Assembly: GCA_963930645.1 (NCBI GenBank)
Contig: OZ005651.1
Span: 128,133,731-128,197,730 of the forward strand
Direction of reading: 5' to 3'
Origin: Salticus scenicus
Lineage: Eukaryota; Arthropoda; Arachnida; Araneae; Salticidae
Length of the DNA: 64,000 nt
Part shown: piece by piece, positions 60,001-61,237 of the stretch
Layout: every line of letters starts with the position of its first letter
Position numbering within the stretch: position 1 is the first letter of the stretch
The notes under the pieces: generated by a model
What the model was told of the DNA's origin: nothing
Database searches by the model: none
The model's input: only the letters and a program-made list of their open reading frames with translations
Translations under genes and position numbers: made by a program

Positions 60001-61237
60001 AGATTACTGAAACTTTAAATGCTTTTTTCTCGAAACTTTGTGGATAGTGGGTCCTACTGCTTTAATATGTTGTTACCCTCATAGTATACTACAATCCTAC
60101 GCAATTTCCTCCCCATTTGAATTTTCCATGTCGTGACCTCTCCTTGTAAGATAAGTTCTTGAAGATAAGTCTTCAATAGTTGTTAAACAGCTCTGTGCCC
60201 TACGTAGTTCTTAACGCCTTGCAATTTAATACAATTAACTTTCAGGGTGCTTAAGTTCAGGTTTTGTTATACCAAAAACTGAATGAATGACCACAATTAC
60301 TAAACATACATTTTTCGAAGTGCAAAATTAGTTATATATTATTATTTTTACCACATAGTTTAACTTTTGCCAACCAGGAGCACCCATATATCCTCTCTCT
60401 CTTTTCTTTCTTTCTGTATATAAAATGTGAAGATAATACTCATAGAGGAGTATTAACAGAGAATAAATTTTATTCTTCAAGAAATATTATAGAATCTCTA
60501 GAGTCAGAGTTTTGTATTTTTGGATACTTAGATTTCTTTTTTTTTCTTTTTTTTTTTTTTTTTTTGTATTGTTACAGAACACAAATCAAAAATATATTCT
60601 AATCCATCATCATATTTTTTAAGACATCAGCATAGCACAAAAACTTTCAGTTAATCTCTACACAAACAATATTTCAAGCCGCCAAGTAAAATTATTATTC
60701 CTCATGCCAGTGGTAAACTATAAACTGCAATAACAAATGGGCCAATGACACCAAAGTGAGAATTTCACGCATTCAATAGCTGCTAAATAAAATAATCATA
60801 AGAATTTTGTCTTGTTGCAATTAAATGGTTTTGTTTTTTAGGATATTCTGGCCTATATTTTATACTAGAAAATGAATAAATAACCATAATTCCAACCTCA
60901 ATAAAAACCTTGCCTTATTTATTAAATCCATCATTCTCAAATACTCCACACATTTCATAAAATGTGTAAAACAATGTGAAAATTATGAAATATGTGAAGT
61001 TAAAAAAAAAAAAAAAAAAAAAAAAAAGTAATGTTAGACACTTATACATGCAAATATTAAAAAAAAAAATCAAATATTAACTTTACTAAAATTATACTAC
61101 ACATTAAACAGTAATAACAAACCTAAAACTCCAGAATTCCTTCATTTTTGGATTTAATTTTGTGTGACGCTTAGAGTATGTATTTCCTCTAATATTGCCA
61201 AGCCAAACATCAAATCCAGCATCAGCTAAAATGAAAC
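2298..61237 (-). CDS. Acid lipase (lysosomal/gastric-type triacylglycerol lipase), 3' seven exons
   Basis: This is the host gene of the window. Join, in transcript order: 61237-61123, 45235-45085, 32671-32579, 16587-16435, 16346-16275, 16165-16097, 2546-2298. All junctions have AG acceptors and GT donors and keep one frame, giving 300 residues and a stop. The family hydrolyses triacylglycerols and cholesteryl esters, in lysosomes or secreted into the gut. Visible landmarks: LADAGFDVWLGN near the start, GHSQG (nucleophile Ser, about residue 70 of the visible part), HTPAGAS, KNDNLADP (catalytic Asp, about 241) and FNHLDF (catalytic His, about 272). Asp-His spacing is close to that of gastric lipase. 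Family members are about 400 residues, so roughly 100 N-terminal residues (signal peptide, lid, oxyanion strand) lie past position 64000. The protein appears intact. Whether it is lysosomal or digestive cannot be told without the N terminus. Confidence 0.93.
3553..3954. mobile_element. Short hAT-like MITE, CTGCCAAC family
   Basis: Inverted ends ATACCTGCCAAC and GTTGACAAGTAT bound about 400 bp. The flanks CATACTAT and GATACCAT agree at 6 of 8 positions, suggesting an old 8-bp target duplication. The inner sequence after the left end (AAAGGATCAAAAT...GGAGATTTT) matches the start of the larger element at 47706-48852, so both belong to one family. No transposase. Confidence 0.6.
5121..6067 (+). 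mobile_element. Internally deleted mariner/Tc1-type element
   Basis: About 35-bp terminal inverted repeats start CAGGCTGTTCGCACATTTTT on the left and, as the reverse complement, CAGAGGCTGTTCGCTCATTT on the right, flanked by TA on both sides. At 947 bp it is shorter than a full element (about 1.3 kb). The paralogous repeat at 12930-13825 lacks it, which supports insertion at TA. Confidence 0.8.
5270..5896 (+). pseudogene. Decayed mariner-like transposase
   Basis: Within the element, three catalytic blocks of a DDE/D transposase can be read in shifting frames: TTDESWVYL near 5380 (first Asp), ELYQDKTSSH near 5665 (second Asp) and SSDVSLLDFCVF near 5785 (third Asp). Several stops and frameshifts separate them and the N-terminal DNA-binding half is missing. 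It cannot make an active enzyme. Confidence 0.75.
6097..6800. repeat. Divergent copy of the TATAGTAGGGG repeat family
   Basis: Begins TATAGTAGGGGAGTCC, close to the reverse complement of the end of the repeat at 10510-10945. Both contain CAGATTAT and TCAAGTATTT-type blocks about signals spelled around GAGCA/AGTC. Poor copy; borders are approximate. Confidence 0.4.
7521..7660. repeat. CAGGGTGACCAGACGTCC segment, orphan transposon end
   Basis: Starts CAGGGTGACCAGACGTCC and repeats GTCCTCATTTT several times within 130 bp. It resembles the end of a hAT-type element, but no matching second end was found inside the host element. Confidence 0.4.
7970..8200 (-). mobile_element. tRNA-derived SINE copy
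   Basis: Read on the minus strand, a tRNA-like head (TTGGTAGACGTGAGGTGCC, then the B-box-like GAGTTCAATCC) is followed by the body GCGCTCGTCGACCTAGCCG and GGGCTAGGACCCCTTAGAAA and the end CAATCGGCCTTATTCC. The same body is seen at 23285-23525 (plus) and 27500-27620 (minus). The A box is poorly kept. Confidence 0.65.
8500..9000. repeat. Three tandem units of about 175 bp
   Basis: Units start near 8508, 8686 and 8860. Each has CCCATAGA(T/C)/CATAATGATAAAGAAT-like opening, TTTGTGT(C/T)CC, CTATAAGT, TTCGTG, ATTTTCAGCT and GCGCTATCG-type blocks. The array ends in (CA)n at 8992-9004. It lies inside the 7093-9719 hAT element. It does not code for protein. Confidence 0.7.
10510..10945. repeat. TATAGTAGGGG-family repeat, unit 1
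   Basis: About 435 bp, homologous in the same orientation to 11303-11752. Shared blocks: TTGACAATTTTTGCTACT, TCAGATTATATTTTTTCC, TGAAATGCACAATTTT, CTGCCCTAGA and CTCAACTGATTGCAAGG/CTCAACATTCTGCAAGG. Ends GGATCCCCTACTATAAGGGC. Confidence 0.7.
11076..11302 (-). pseudogene. 3' end of a mariner element (SETMAR-like transposase fragment)
   Basis: A mariner terminal repeat, ACGAGGTGTGTTCAAAAAG, precedes on the minus strand a C-terminal transposase fragment reading LSRFQTIEEIQDNAMRNLLA, which fits the tail region of mariner transposases. The frame is broken soon after. Only one end is present; the fragment lies between the two direct repeats at 10510 and 11303. Confidence 0.75.
11303..11752. repeat. 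TATAGTAGGGG-family repeat, unit 2
   Basis: Direct repeat of 10510-10945 with the same block order and somewhat different homopolymer lengths. The two units and the mariner fragment between them span about 1.25 kb. Confidence 0.7.
11792..12017. mobile_element. piggyBac-type MITE
   Basis: TTAA is found on both sides (11792-11795 and 12014-12017). The element starts CCCTCAAAGCATTTG and ends CACTGAGTGGG; the CCC...GGG ends and TTAA target fit piggyBac-derived MITEs. About 220 bp, no coding capacity. Confidence 0.6.
12177..12805. repeat. (TA)n-flanked direct repeat, copy 1
   Basis: About 630 bp, nearly the same as 25373-25955 in the same orientation. Shared blocks include GTTCCTGTTCTGGTCGTG, CAAGTCACAAGTCTTGCC, CTGTTAATTAATAGATCTGG and TGGCTTCTACTATGCTTAAT. 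Both copies begin and end in (TA)n runs, consistent with insertion into, or recombination at, TA microsatellites. The family was not identified. Confidence 0.75.
12930..13825. repeat. Dispersed repeat, TACACTGAATGG family, copy 2 (interrupted)
   Basis: Ends ATGCCATCCAGTGTA and matches 4660-6120 in inverse orientation. It lacks the mariner of copy 1 (empty site near 12975, GAAATATGAGC read on the minus strand) and instead is interrupted by the hairpin at 13250-13607. Confidence 0.65.
13250..13607. repeat. Inverted-repeat insertion (hairpin, about 360 bp)
   Basis: Arms near 13255-13390 and 13480-13607 are reverse complements; both hold the block AGACAGCTGTTTTGGTAGCA and the ends GGCAAACTAC / GTAGTTTGCC. 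It breaks the TACACTGAATGG-family copy between CACCCTGTAAAAACTAA and its continuation at 13608. Confidence 0.65.
14697..15275. mobile_element. Fold-back element, same family as 40433-40963
   Basis: Inverted arms hold AAATTTGTTTCCATAATTAC / GTAACTGTGGAAACAAATT and AGAAAATTCATAATTATTAA / TTAAAGATTATGAATTTTC, around a poly(A/T) core. A second palindromic MITE (14742-14911) sits in its left arm. A related palindrome at 40433-40963 keeps the same internal arms. Confidence 0.65.
14742..14911. mobile_element. Palindromic hAT-type MITE
   Basis: Ends CAGGGGTGTTTGCG and, inverted, CAGGGGTTTTTGCATTCC; arms of about 50 bp include ATTTCCCACCAGTAATT and its complement. Length 170 bp. TAATG occurs at both flanks, so a duplication is likely but not clean. 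It interrupts the left arm of the larger fold-back at 14697-15275. Confidence 0.7.
16097..16165 (-). CDS. Acid lipase exon F
   Basis: Codes 23 residues, MVKSGRFQKYDFGKSGNVQH then YNQ, corresponding to the family block (Q)xxxSGxFQxYDxG. The acceptor is TTTTAG and the donor GTTTGT; phase 0. The next intron is about 13.5 kb, filled with transposons. Confidence 0.92.
16275..16346 (-). CDS. Acid lipase exon E (HTPAGAS block)
   Basis: Codes 24 residues, TRLGVYIAHTPAGASTQSII then HYAQ. The HxPAGxS signature is strongly conserved in acid lipases. The acceptor is TTGAAG and the donor GTATTT; phase 0 at both ends. The next intron is about 109 bp. Confidence 0.93.
16435..16587 (-). CDS. Acid lipase exon D (cap domain)
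   Basis: Codes 51 residues, FLFHILGMAEFLPSNTVMKF and on to DIIFLICGTDYSQLNE. The EFLPSN and (I/L)F(L/I)xCG blocks and the paired cysteines are typical of the acid-lipase cap. The acceptor is TTTCAG and the donor GTATTT; phase 0 at both ends. It is separated from exon E by an intron of only 88 bp. Confidence 0.93.
17417..19186. mobile_element. hAT-superfamily element, non-autonomous, 1.77 kb
   Basis: Ends CAGTGGCGCACCCACGG and GCTGGGTGCGCCACTG, with CCCCCTCCAGA next to both. A perfect 8-bp target duplication ATTTCCAG lies at 17409-17416 and 19187-19194. No transposase frame can be read; the inside is AT-rich. Confidence 0.93.
19535..19665 (+). repeat. Possible tRNA-like SINE head
   Basis: GGTCTGTAGAGCATCAAGCT is followed by a B-box-like GCGGGTTTGATACTC about 30 nt on, the spacing of a tRNA-derived promoter. 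Only one copy is seen here. A looser similar pair lies near 19365. Confidence 0.35.
19676..20192. mobile_element. Near-perfect palindromic mariner/Tc1-type MITE (517 bp)
   Basis: Arms of about 240 bp are reverse complements with few mismatches, around a loop near 19918-19950. The tips read ACTACTGGCCATTAAAATTG on both ends, flanked by TA. Further blocks in both arms: TTGCTACACCAAGAAGG, AGCGATTGGATGACATGTAC and GCTCTACCCGTACATGTCA. No protein is coded. Confidence 0.85.
20504..23162. mobile_element. hAT-superfamily element (CAGGCCCGGACTGGC), copy 1
   Basis: Ends CAGGCCCGGACTGGC and GCCAGTCCGGGCCTG. The flanks CTTGATAA (20496-20503) and CCTGATAA (23163-23170) are an 8-bp target duplication with one change. 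Inside, degenerate units of about 170-250 bp recur, each with GAGATAATTT, ACAAAATCC and GTGTACACATA-like blocks. The same family is at 54294-58351 and 51070-58547. No transposase is seen; a 97-bp palindromic MITE has inserted at 22690. Confidence 0.92.
22690..22786. mobile_element. 97-bp palindromic MITE inside the hAT element
   Basis: Arms ACACTGTAAAAAATATGTCC and its complement close a short loop; TA flanks both ends. The paralogous hAT copy at 54294-58351 has an empty site near 57050, which shows that this was an insertion at TA. Confidence 0.85.
23280..23525 (+). mobile_element. tRNA-derived SINE copy
   Basis: tRNA-like head GAGAGGCTGAAAGGTTCTGC with B-box-like AGGATCAATCCC, then CTTCGGCCTAGCTGTTCAG, ACGGGCTAGGTTACCTTAGA and CCTAGGCCTAGGACCTTTGC. 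It is homologous to 7970-8200 and 27500-27620 in the body, and is the most complete copy here. Confidence 0.65.
23897..23941 (-). CDS. Candidate 45-nt cassette exon of the lipase
   Basis: Lies in the same orientation between exons C and D. A 45-nt open stretch is bounded by TATAG and GTAAGT and codes EKVNLLLKRSSHKKK. Its length is a multiple of three and both neighbours are phase 0, so inclusion would add 15 mostly basic residues between TSDLD and FLFHILG, in the cap region, without a frameshift. The family normally has no insert here, so this is an optional or spurious exon until RNA evidence is seen. No known repeat was recognised over it. Confidence 0.35.
24984..25165. mobile_element. Palindromic MITE, 182 bp
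   Basis: Arms of about 52 bp: CAGAGGTGCCAACCTAATCC and its complement, then GTTAGTACCGCCCC. The flank AGCTTA is duplicated directly (24978-24983 and 25166-25171). The CAGAG-type end suggests the hAT group, though the visible duplication is 6 rather than 8 bp. Confidence 0.75.
25373..25955. repeat. (TA)n-flanked direct repeat, copy 2
   Basis: Direct repeat of 12177-12805, with the same block order and (TA)n runs at both ends. It differs by small indels, including a poly(T) run near 25837-25854. Confidence 0.75.
25968..26118. mobile_element. Short MITE with CAGTGGCATCGCCAG end
   Basis: Ends CATGGGCGTCGGCAG and, inverted, CAGTGGCATCGCCAG, each next to a C or G homopolymer. The flanks CACACATT and TATACATT agree at 6 of 8. 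About 150 bp, hAT-like. Confidence 0.55.
26184..26681 (-). mobile_element. Mariner/Tc1-type deletion derivative, 498 bp
   Basis: Near-perfect terminal inverted repeats CAGGGTGGACAAAAAGTCAC at both ends, flanked by TA (26182-26183 and 26682-26683). Only the C-terminal third of the transposase is left between them. Confidence 0.9.
26288..26640 (-). pseudogene. C-terminal transposase fragment of the mariner derivative
   Basis: Codes WPPYSPDINVCDFFLWGAVK (third catalytic Asp region) and a long tail ending GRHFENLIH with a stop. The second catalytic block, WFQQDGARPHS, is read just upstream in another frame, so one frameshift separates them. The DNA-binding half and the first Asp are deleted. Confidence 0.82.
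27500..27620 (-). mobile_element. SINE fragment, 3' body
   Basis: On the minus strand GGGCTTGGAACCCTTAGAAA and CTTAGGCCTAGGATCCTTAT, ending CAATCGGCCTTAATCC, match the body of the SINE at 7970-8200. The tRNA-like head is missing. Confidence 0.55.
28551..28600 (-). ncRNA. Hammerhead-ribozyme-like motif, older PLE, left arm
   Basis: On the minus strand: CTGAAGA (CUGANGA core, 28588-28594), an arm GAAAGG with loop CCGCAT and CCTTTT, GAAAC (28564-28568), then TG and GTA as the NUH cleavage triplet. Stem I (GTGC with GTAC just before the core) can pair four bases with one wobble; stem III is only two pairs. One extra A lies between core and stem II. Confidence 0.55.
29283..29325 (-). ncRNA. Hammerhead-ribozyme-like motif, younger PLE, left arm
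   Basis: The inverted-arm copy of the motif at 30590-30631, read on the minus strand: CTGATGA core (29314-29320), stem II AAACCC/GGGTTT with loop GGAC, GAAAC, then GTC. Confidence 0.65.
29652..30549 (+). CDS. Penelope-like retroelement protein, C-terminal part (RT thumb and GIY-YIG endonuclease)
   Basis: Open frame, 5'-truncated: the first in-frame Met is at 29701, but homologous coding (CPEIQFTLEIEQ) begins just after the inverted-arm junction near 29651. The order is: the end of the reverse transcriptase (NNSLPFLDVLV), a linker with SKLLKQHNIYTAFRPVKQLK, the Cys-pair IPCKNCKSVYIGETGR that opens the GIY-YIG fold, IRLQEHRRS (catalytic Arg and following His), and HSIETDHIPDFD, ending APQYSVLL. 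The YxDD catalytic core of the RT is absent. PLE proteins prime reverse transcription at a nick made by this endonuclease. The reading frame is intact, which suggests a recent insertion, but this copy is not autonomous. Confidence 0.9.
30590..30631 (+). ncRNA. Hammerhead-ribozyme-like motif, younger PLE, right arm
   Basis: CTGATGA (30594-30600), one extra G, stem II GAAACCC/GGGTTTC around loop GGAC, GAAAC (30620-30624) and GTC (30625-30627). Stem III is the 2-bp AC/GT without a loop, and stem I pairs TGAT with ATTA (one wobble). Tiny stem III and dimeric action are known for hammerheads of PLEs. It lies 40 nt after the stop codon, in the 3' arm. Confidence 0.7.
31264..31309 (+). ncRNA. Decayed hammerhead-like motif, older PLE, right arm
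   Basis: CTGAAGA (31269-31275), GAAAGG with CCTTTC around loop CCATGT, but AAAAC in place of the invariant GAAAC, then AAGTAGTGC. It is the inverted partner of 28551-28600. The lost core G should abolish cleavage. Confidence 0.45.
31594..32109. mobile_element. Palindromic Tc1/mariner-type MITE, outer copy of a nest
   Basis: Ends TATACACCCCATGACAAAAA and, inverted, TATACACCTCGCGACAAAAA, both then AGATAGGTAC. The arms share AAAATAACATTATCTAAATT and AATGATAAGCACAATTTAG-type blocks. A related MITE is inserted at the exact centre (31741-31950). Confidence 0.75.
31741..31950. mobile_element. Palindromic Tc1/mariner-type MITE, inner copy
   Basis: Ends TACACTCCGCAACAAAAAGA and, inverted, TACACACCGCAACAAAAAGA. 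The flanks are AAGAC on the left and GTCTT on the right, so the target was the TA in AAGACTAGTCTT, the symmetric centre of the outer element. Confidence 0.75.
32579..32671 (-). CDS. Acid lipase exon C (ALAPVATVGHIKS block)
   Basis: Codes 31 residues, VKLFIALAPVATVGHIKS then AIRYLVPFTSDLD, matching the strand after the nucleophile and the start of the cap region. The acceptor is TTTTAG and the donor GTAAGT. It is phase 0 at both ends, so it can join directly to exon D or take in the candidate 45-nt exon at 23897-23941. Confidence 0.93.
33026..33235 (-). other. Unexplained GC-richer segment with an open frame on the minus strand
   Basis: About 210 bp, much less AT-rich than its surroundings, with a 67-codon open stretch on the minus strand (NYHNHGYTAIRESVEIL to TKLGRPKRN) but no ATG at its start. 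No splice pair consistent with the lipase frame was found. It may be a fragment of another gene or a transposon remnant; no family is recognised. Confidence 0.3.
33611..34914 (+). mobile_element. Full-length decayed mariner/Tc1-type element
   Basis: Terminal inverted repeats: AGGGTGGCTATTAAATACTG on the left and, inverted, AGGGTGGCTACTAAATACTG on the right. About 1.3 kb with TA-rich flanks, the usual full length. It carries one transposase pseudogene on the plus strand. Confidence 0.88.
33782..34782 (+). pseudogene. Mariner-type transposase pseudogene
   Basis: From ATG at 33782 to TGA at 34782. The N-terminal helix-turn-helix part reads LFDRGFSADEIFKQL, then SIKRIREKIQRNLQCSANKI; the catalytic part has IMIFSDEKLF (first Asp), IFQQDSAPSHRAKS (second) and PLDYCIWCILEAKV (third). 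It is broken by in-frame stops after MVK, near 33870, at 34100-34102 and at 34457-34459, and by a frameshift between WPPLS and PLDY near 34590. All three catalytic acids are still readable. Confidence 0.88.
35230..36077. repeat. Large tandem duplication, unit 1 (about 0.85 kb)
   Basis: Nearly identical to 36078-36850. Both units hold, in order, TTCTTCTGGAGATACTTG, a poly(C)-poly(A)-(TA)n tract, TAACTAAAGTCCAACAACCC, a poly(T) run, GTGGGAAAAATGGGACTTTT, GGTTTAACCCCTTAATGTGC and CAGCAGCAAAAATTCATCCC. Differences are nearly all in microsatellite lengths. Confidence 0.9.
35452..35510. repeat. Poly(A) and (TA)n tract
   Basis: About 26 A followed by about 16 TA units. The counterpart in the second duplication unit (36289-36324) is much shorter, so this tract has changed length since the duplication. 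Confidence 0.9.
36078..36850. repeat. Large tandem duplication, unit 2
   Basis: Second unit of the duplication, offset 847 bp at the start. It ends where the ACCGACTTC-family element has inserted; the broken continuation (TAAAATTAAAAATTTCTTTT) resumes near 40253. Confidence 0.9.
36851..38990. repeat. Degenerate tandem array, ACCGACTTCAAAAA units
   Basis: Unit starts near 36851, 37880/37975 and 38573, plus a headless unit near 37490. Each has ACCGACTTCAAAAA, TCTCAATTCAAACCGTATG, GTTAGCTCATAACTTC, TGCCC(C)AAAAA then CAGTCCC, CAGCGCCACCTGGTGG, AACGGTTCAAGA, GATTTAGTACGAAA and TTGTAGCGTAGC blocks. Stops in all frames are frequent. Confidence 0.75.
39325..40247. repeat. Inverted repeat (arms about 180 bp) with central spacer
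   Basis: The arm at 39325-39500 (AAATCTTTTTGTAAAAAAAT, CTCCAAAAAGCAACTACTAT, ATAACTTTTGAAGTCGGCGC) returns as its reverse complement at 40065-40247 with few differences. The spacer of about 560 bp has no convincing gene. Confidence 0.85.
40433..40963. mobile_element. Fold-back element, TCTCTGGTCACAAAATCC family
   Basis: Ends TCTCTGGTCACAAAATCC and, inverted, TCTCTGATCACAAAATCCC. The inner arms TTTCACATTTGGAAAATTC / GAAAGTGAAAACAG type pair around poly(T) cores. The core occurs twice (40515-40680 and 40750-40890), with a 35-bp piece (TTGAAAGAGCAGGAATTCAG) between them that also occurs at 41070, outside the element. Confidence 0.65.
42629..42682 (-). ncRNA. Hammerhead-ribozyme-like motif in the 3' tail of the PLE
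   Basis: Minus strand: ATTCGC (42677-42682), CTGATGA (42670-42676), one extra A, stem II GGGT/ACCC with a 14-nt loop, GAAAC (42642-42646), stem III ACAA/TTGT without a loop, U as the cleavage base, then GCGAGT (42629-42634), which pairs all six bases with ATTCGC. The six-pair stem I is the best support. A loop-free stem III suggests dimer action. Confidence 0.72.
42879..44414 (-). CDS. Penelope-like retroelement polyprotein (reverse transcriptase + GIY-YIG endonuclease)
   Basis: 511 codons from the first Met, with in-frame coding (NYISHVESL) just upstream, so the true start is lost by 5' truncation. RT blocks in order: FYALPKVHKP (about residue 50), PIVSNIGTASYNLAQFL (about 65), MISLDVKSLFTNV (about 115), MVMGSPLSPLLCDIYM (about 180), FRYVDDTFVLV (about 212, catalytic YVDD) and LPFLDVLVNK. 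The C-terminal third carries YKPVNKIK, the Cys pair IPCSSCNLGYIGQTRR and INEHRRN of the GIY-YIG nuclease, then ASHCWSQGHHFDF. Such proteins reverse-transcribe PLE RNA at a nick they make. The frame is undamaged, unlike most elements here, so insertion is recent. Full PLE proteins are longer (roughly 700-1000 residues), so an N-terminal part is missing. The element is antisense to nothing: it lies on the same strand as the lipase. Confidence 0.93.
   Translation of the reverse strand: MLTSGPYSKLIKDPSNDHLDQVKYHVKNSVILNDYTKRMVIPSAANCARFYALPKVHKPTLYFQPIVSNIGTASYNLAQFLSNSLSHLTTTNLHTVKNSYDFVDKLKCISPSNYTMISLDVKSLFTNVLVQDALVCLERRLREFHYSSIEIEELVNLVHLCIRQTAFIYNGTYYSQNDSMVMGSPLSPLLCDIYMHYFEEKLFGVYKFPHWFRYVDDTFVLVSPDVDLSNLLSLVNSIDPCIQFTFEVEQDCSLPFLDVLVNKEKDCFSTTVFRKPFSVSLPPHALSNHAPQQKMSAFYTYVYRALHICSDPSNLSKEINYLKSLALSRGYNPSIIDKALYKFKNPKRSAPKLNDHSLIPVVLPFYSSLSFKISKILSPFGFKVIYKPVNKIKLSSLKDPIPTENRSGIYLIPCSSCNLGYIGQTRRHLKYRINEHRRNVRNEEITKSSIASHCWSQGHHFDFSKTNIISSPVCSSHLDIHEAFYIFKNSKNLVNDISSTPFFSDAWKLLT
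44439..44487 (+). repeat. Inverted 49-bp piece of the PLE RT at its 5' junction
   Basis: TTAGTTCATTTGTGTATCAG and what follows equals the reverse complement of 43902-43950 with one or two changes; it codes LVHLCIRQTAF in the plus direction. It abuts the truncated 5' end of the PLE, as in snap-back events during target-primed integration. Confidence 0.7.
45085..45235 (-). CDS. Acid lipase exon B (GHSQG nucleophile)
   Basis: Codes 50 residues beginning FDEMAKYDLPAMIDLVLN and holding YIGHSQGTSVMFALL, the G-x-S-x-G nucleophile elbow of the alpha/beta-hydrolase fold. The acceptor is TTTTAG and the donor GTAATA. One leading base completes the Ser codon of exon A; the exon ends in phase 0 after NEK. 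Confidence 0.94.
45783..46139. repeat. Satellite-like array, about 120-bp unit (block 1)
   Basis: About three units. The consensus carries CATAAGCAGGTTCTAGTCGA, CGAATGCATTTTATTTAAT, GAATATTCAGCCCGTAGATA, GAGCCCGTAATGATATT, TGAAAGTTGTCGACATTTTT and GCATGTAGAAAGTAATTCTT. The same array resumes at 46545 and 49170. Confidence 0.8.
46140..46545. mobile_element. Insertion of about 400 bp within the satellite array
   Basis: Splits a satellite unit. The right end, read inverted, starts CAGTAGTGGCACCAGAAATT next to GGGACGCCACC, which looks like a hAT-type end; the left border is near ATCTCTCGGGGG. Both strands have open stretches above 120 codons (for example 46180-46572 plus, 46101-46556 minus), but no family is recognised, so coding is doubtful. 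Confidence 0.4.
46545..47220. repeat. Satellite array block 2 with tail
   Basis: Four more units of the 120-bp array, then a unique tail with GAAACAATCCAATGAAA, TTTTCAAGGTGGTTTTGTAG, TTTGAATGCCTAATTTGA and GTCAACGTCTACC. The same array-plus-tail order is found at 49170-50100, so array and tail form one dispersed composite. Confidence 0.75.
47250..47570. repeat. Orphan hAT end (CAGTGGTTGCCAACTGG)
   Basis: CAGTGGTTGCCAACTGGTGG followed by TCCGTCCGCCACAAAATTTT and a second GTGGTCCGCAG is typical of a hAT 5' end. No matching second end was found; the PLE fragment starts about 320 bp later. Confidence 0.5.
47575..49166 (+). pseudogene. PLE reverse-transcriptase fragment, split by a hAT-like element
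   Basis: The left half (47575-47705) reads LHTKNIILDLYPSINISE and QYGDNKISETLIPT. The right half starts after 48852: one frame gives FFFDGSYYKQTQGVPMG, and after a 1-nt shift in the G run SPILGIVIELKMRIFENI, CKLWVRYIDDVFTV (catalytic YIDD) and KIDPLIKLTHETETNNS. It belongs to a different PLE lineage from the 42.9-44.4 kb copy. It ends at the satellite array; no endonuclease follows. Confidence 0.82.
47706..48852. mobile_element. hAT-like element, CTGCCAAC family, 1.15 kb
   Basis: Ends ATAGCTGCCAAC and GTTGGCAGCTAT are perfect 12-bp inverted repeats. The flanks TACCTACC (47698-47705) and GACCTACC (48853-48860) are an 8-bp target duplication with one change. It separates the two halves of the PLE RT fragment. 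Inside are two or three tandem units of about 185 bp (starting near 48110, 48222 and 48405) with poly(G) runs. No transposase. Confidence 0.85.
49167..50100. repeat. Satellite array block 3 with tail
   Basis: About five units of the 120-bp array (49170-49700), then the same tail as 46925-47220, with an extra stretch near 49840-49900 (GGAACAACAGAATATTTCGA). Confidence 0.75.
50163..50200. repeat. (CTT)n and poly(T) microsatellite
   Basis: CTTCTTCTTCTTC followed by a T run and (TA)n. Similar low-complexity runs lie at 50788-50817 (about 30 T). Confidence 0.85.
51510..52069 (-). pseudogene. PLE fragment: GIY-YIG part and 3' tail
   Basis: On the minus strand HLKYRINEHHHNVPNEEISK, SHSWVHGHCFDFS and SSYLDIHEAFYI match the C terminus of the PLE protein at 42879-44414, and the tail down to 51515 matches its 3' tail, with a decayed hammerhead core (CTGACGA, but GAAC for GAAAC). 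The 5' end is cut before the GIY-YIG motif. It interrupts the outer hAT element near the sequence matching 57680. Confidence 0.82.
53990..54293. repeat. Tandem duplication inside the outer hAT
   Basis: The stretch AAGTAAACTACATC occurs at 54020 and 54281, and the following AGAAAACAAGCTTAC, CAACTATTTTCCAAGTGGCA and CCTATTCCCTCTAAATTCCT occur after 54030 and again after the inner hAT at 58360. A unit of about 260 bp was duplicated, and the inner hAT then landed in the second unit. Confidence 0.7.
54294..58351. mobile_element. Inner hAT element (CAGGCCCGGACTGGC family), copy 2, 4.06 kb
   Basis: Ends CAGGCCCGGACTGGC and GCCAGCCCGGGCCTG. A perfect 8-bp target duplication ACTACATC lies at 54286-54293 and 58352-58359. 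It is colinear with copy 1 (20504-23162) but keeps about 1.4 kb that copy 1 lacks (56330-57700). It lies in the opposite orientation inside the outer copy. No transposase frame. Confidence 0.93.
56730..56771. repeat. (TA)n microsatellite
   Basis: About 20 TA units within the inner hAT element. Confidence 0.9.
58833..58912 (+). repeat. tRNA-like sequence in the left arm
   Basis: GCGCCCCAGTGGTGTGATCT, then GAGTCTGCTAGCCGGACGAC and TTGGGTTCGAGGCTACC, with a good B box (GGTTCGAGGCT) and an A-box-like TGGTGTGATCT at tRNA spacing. The acceptor ends do not pair well, so this is a tRNA-derived retroposon head or pseudo-tRNA rather than a working gene. Confidence 0.5.
59899..59976 (-). repeat. tRNA-like sequence in the right arm
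   Basis: Inverted copy of 58833-58912 with a few changes (GATCCTAAAGTGCGAGTC, GCCAGACGACTTGGG). The B box GGTTCGAGGCT is the same. Confidence 0.5.
61123..61237 (-). CDS. Acid lipase exon A (LADAGFDVWLGN block)
   Basis: Reads (G)FILADAGFDVWLGNIRGN and on to KMKEFWSF. This block precedes the nucleophile elbow in acid lipases. The acceptor is TATTAG and the donor is GTTTGT. The exon starts in mid-codon (GT completing a Gly) and ends in mid-codon (AG), which the single T at the start of the next exon completes as Ser. The first two bases need a G from an upstream exon that is not in the window. Confidence 0.92.

Larger units (their letters stand above)
58661..60147. repeat. Inverted repeat of 1.49 kb with arms of about 480 bp
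   Basis: Ends ACAAGGAGAGGTCACGACAT and its complement. Both arms carry GTAGTATACTATGAGGGTAA, TAGGACCCACTATCCACAAA, the tRNA-like block, a poly(T/A) run and TAAAAAGTTTAGATT. The centre (about 59140-59680) is unique AT-rich DNA. It could be a fold-back transposon or two copies inserted head to head; no target duplication was seen. Confidence 0.85.
45236..61122 (-). other. Lipase intron between exons A and B (15.9 kb)
   Basis: Holds the satellite composite, the split PLE reverse-transcriptase fragment, the nested hAT pair and the tRNA-like inverted repeat listed separately. Stretches 45236-45780, 50100-51060 and 60150-61122 are AT-rich with homopolymer and (TA)n runs and hold nothing that can be named. 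Confidence 0.75.
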
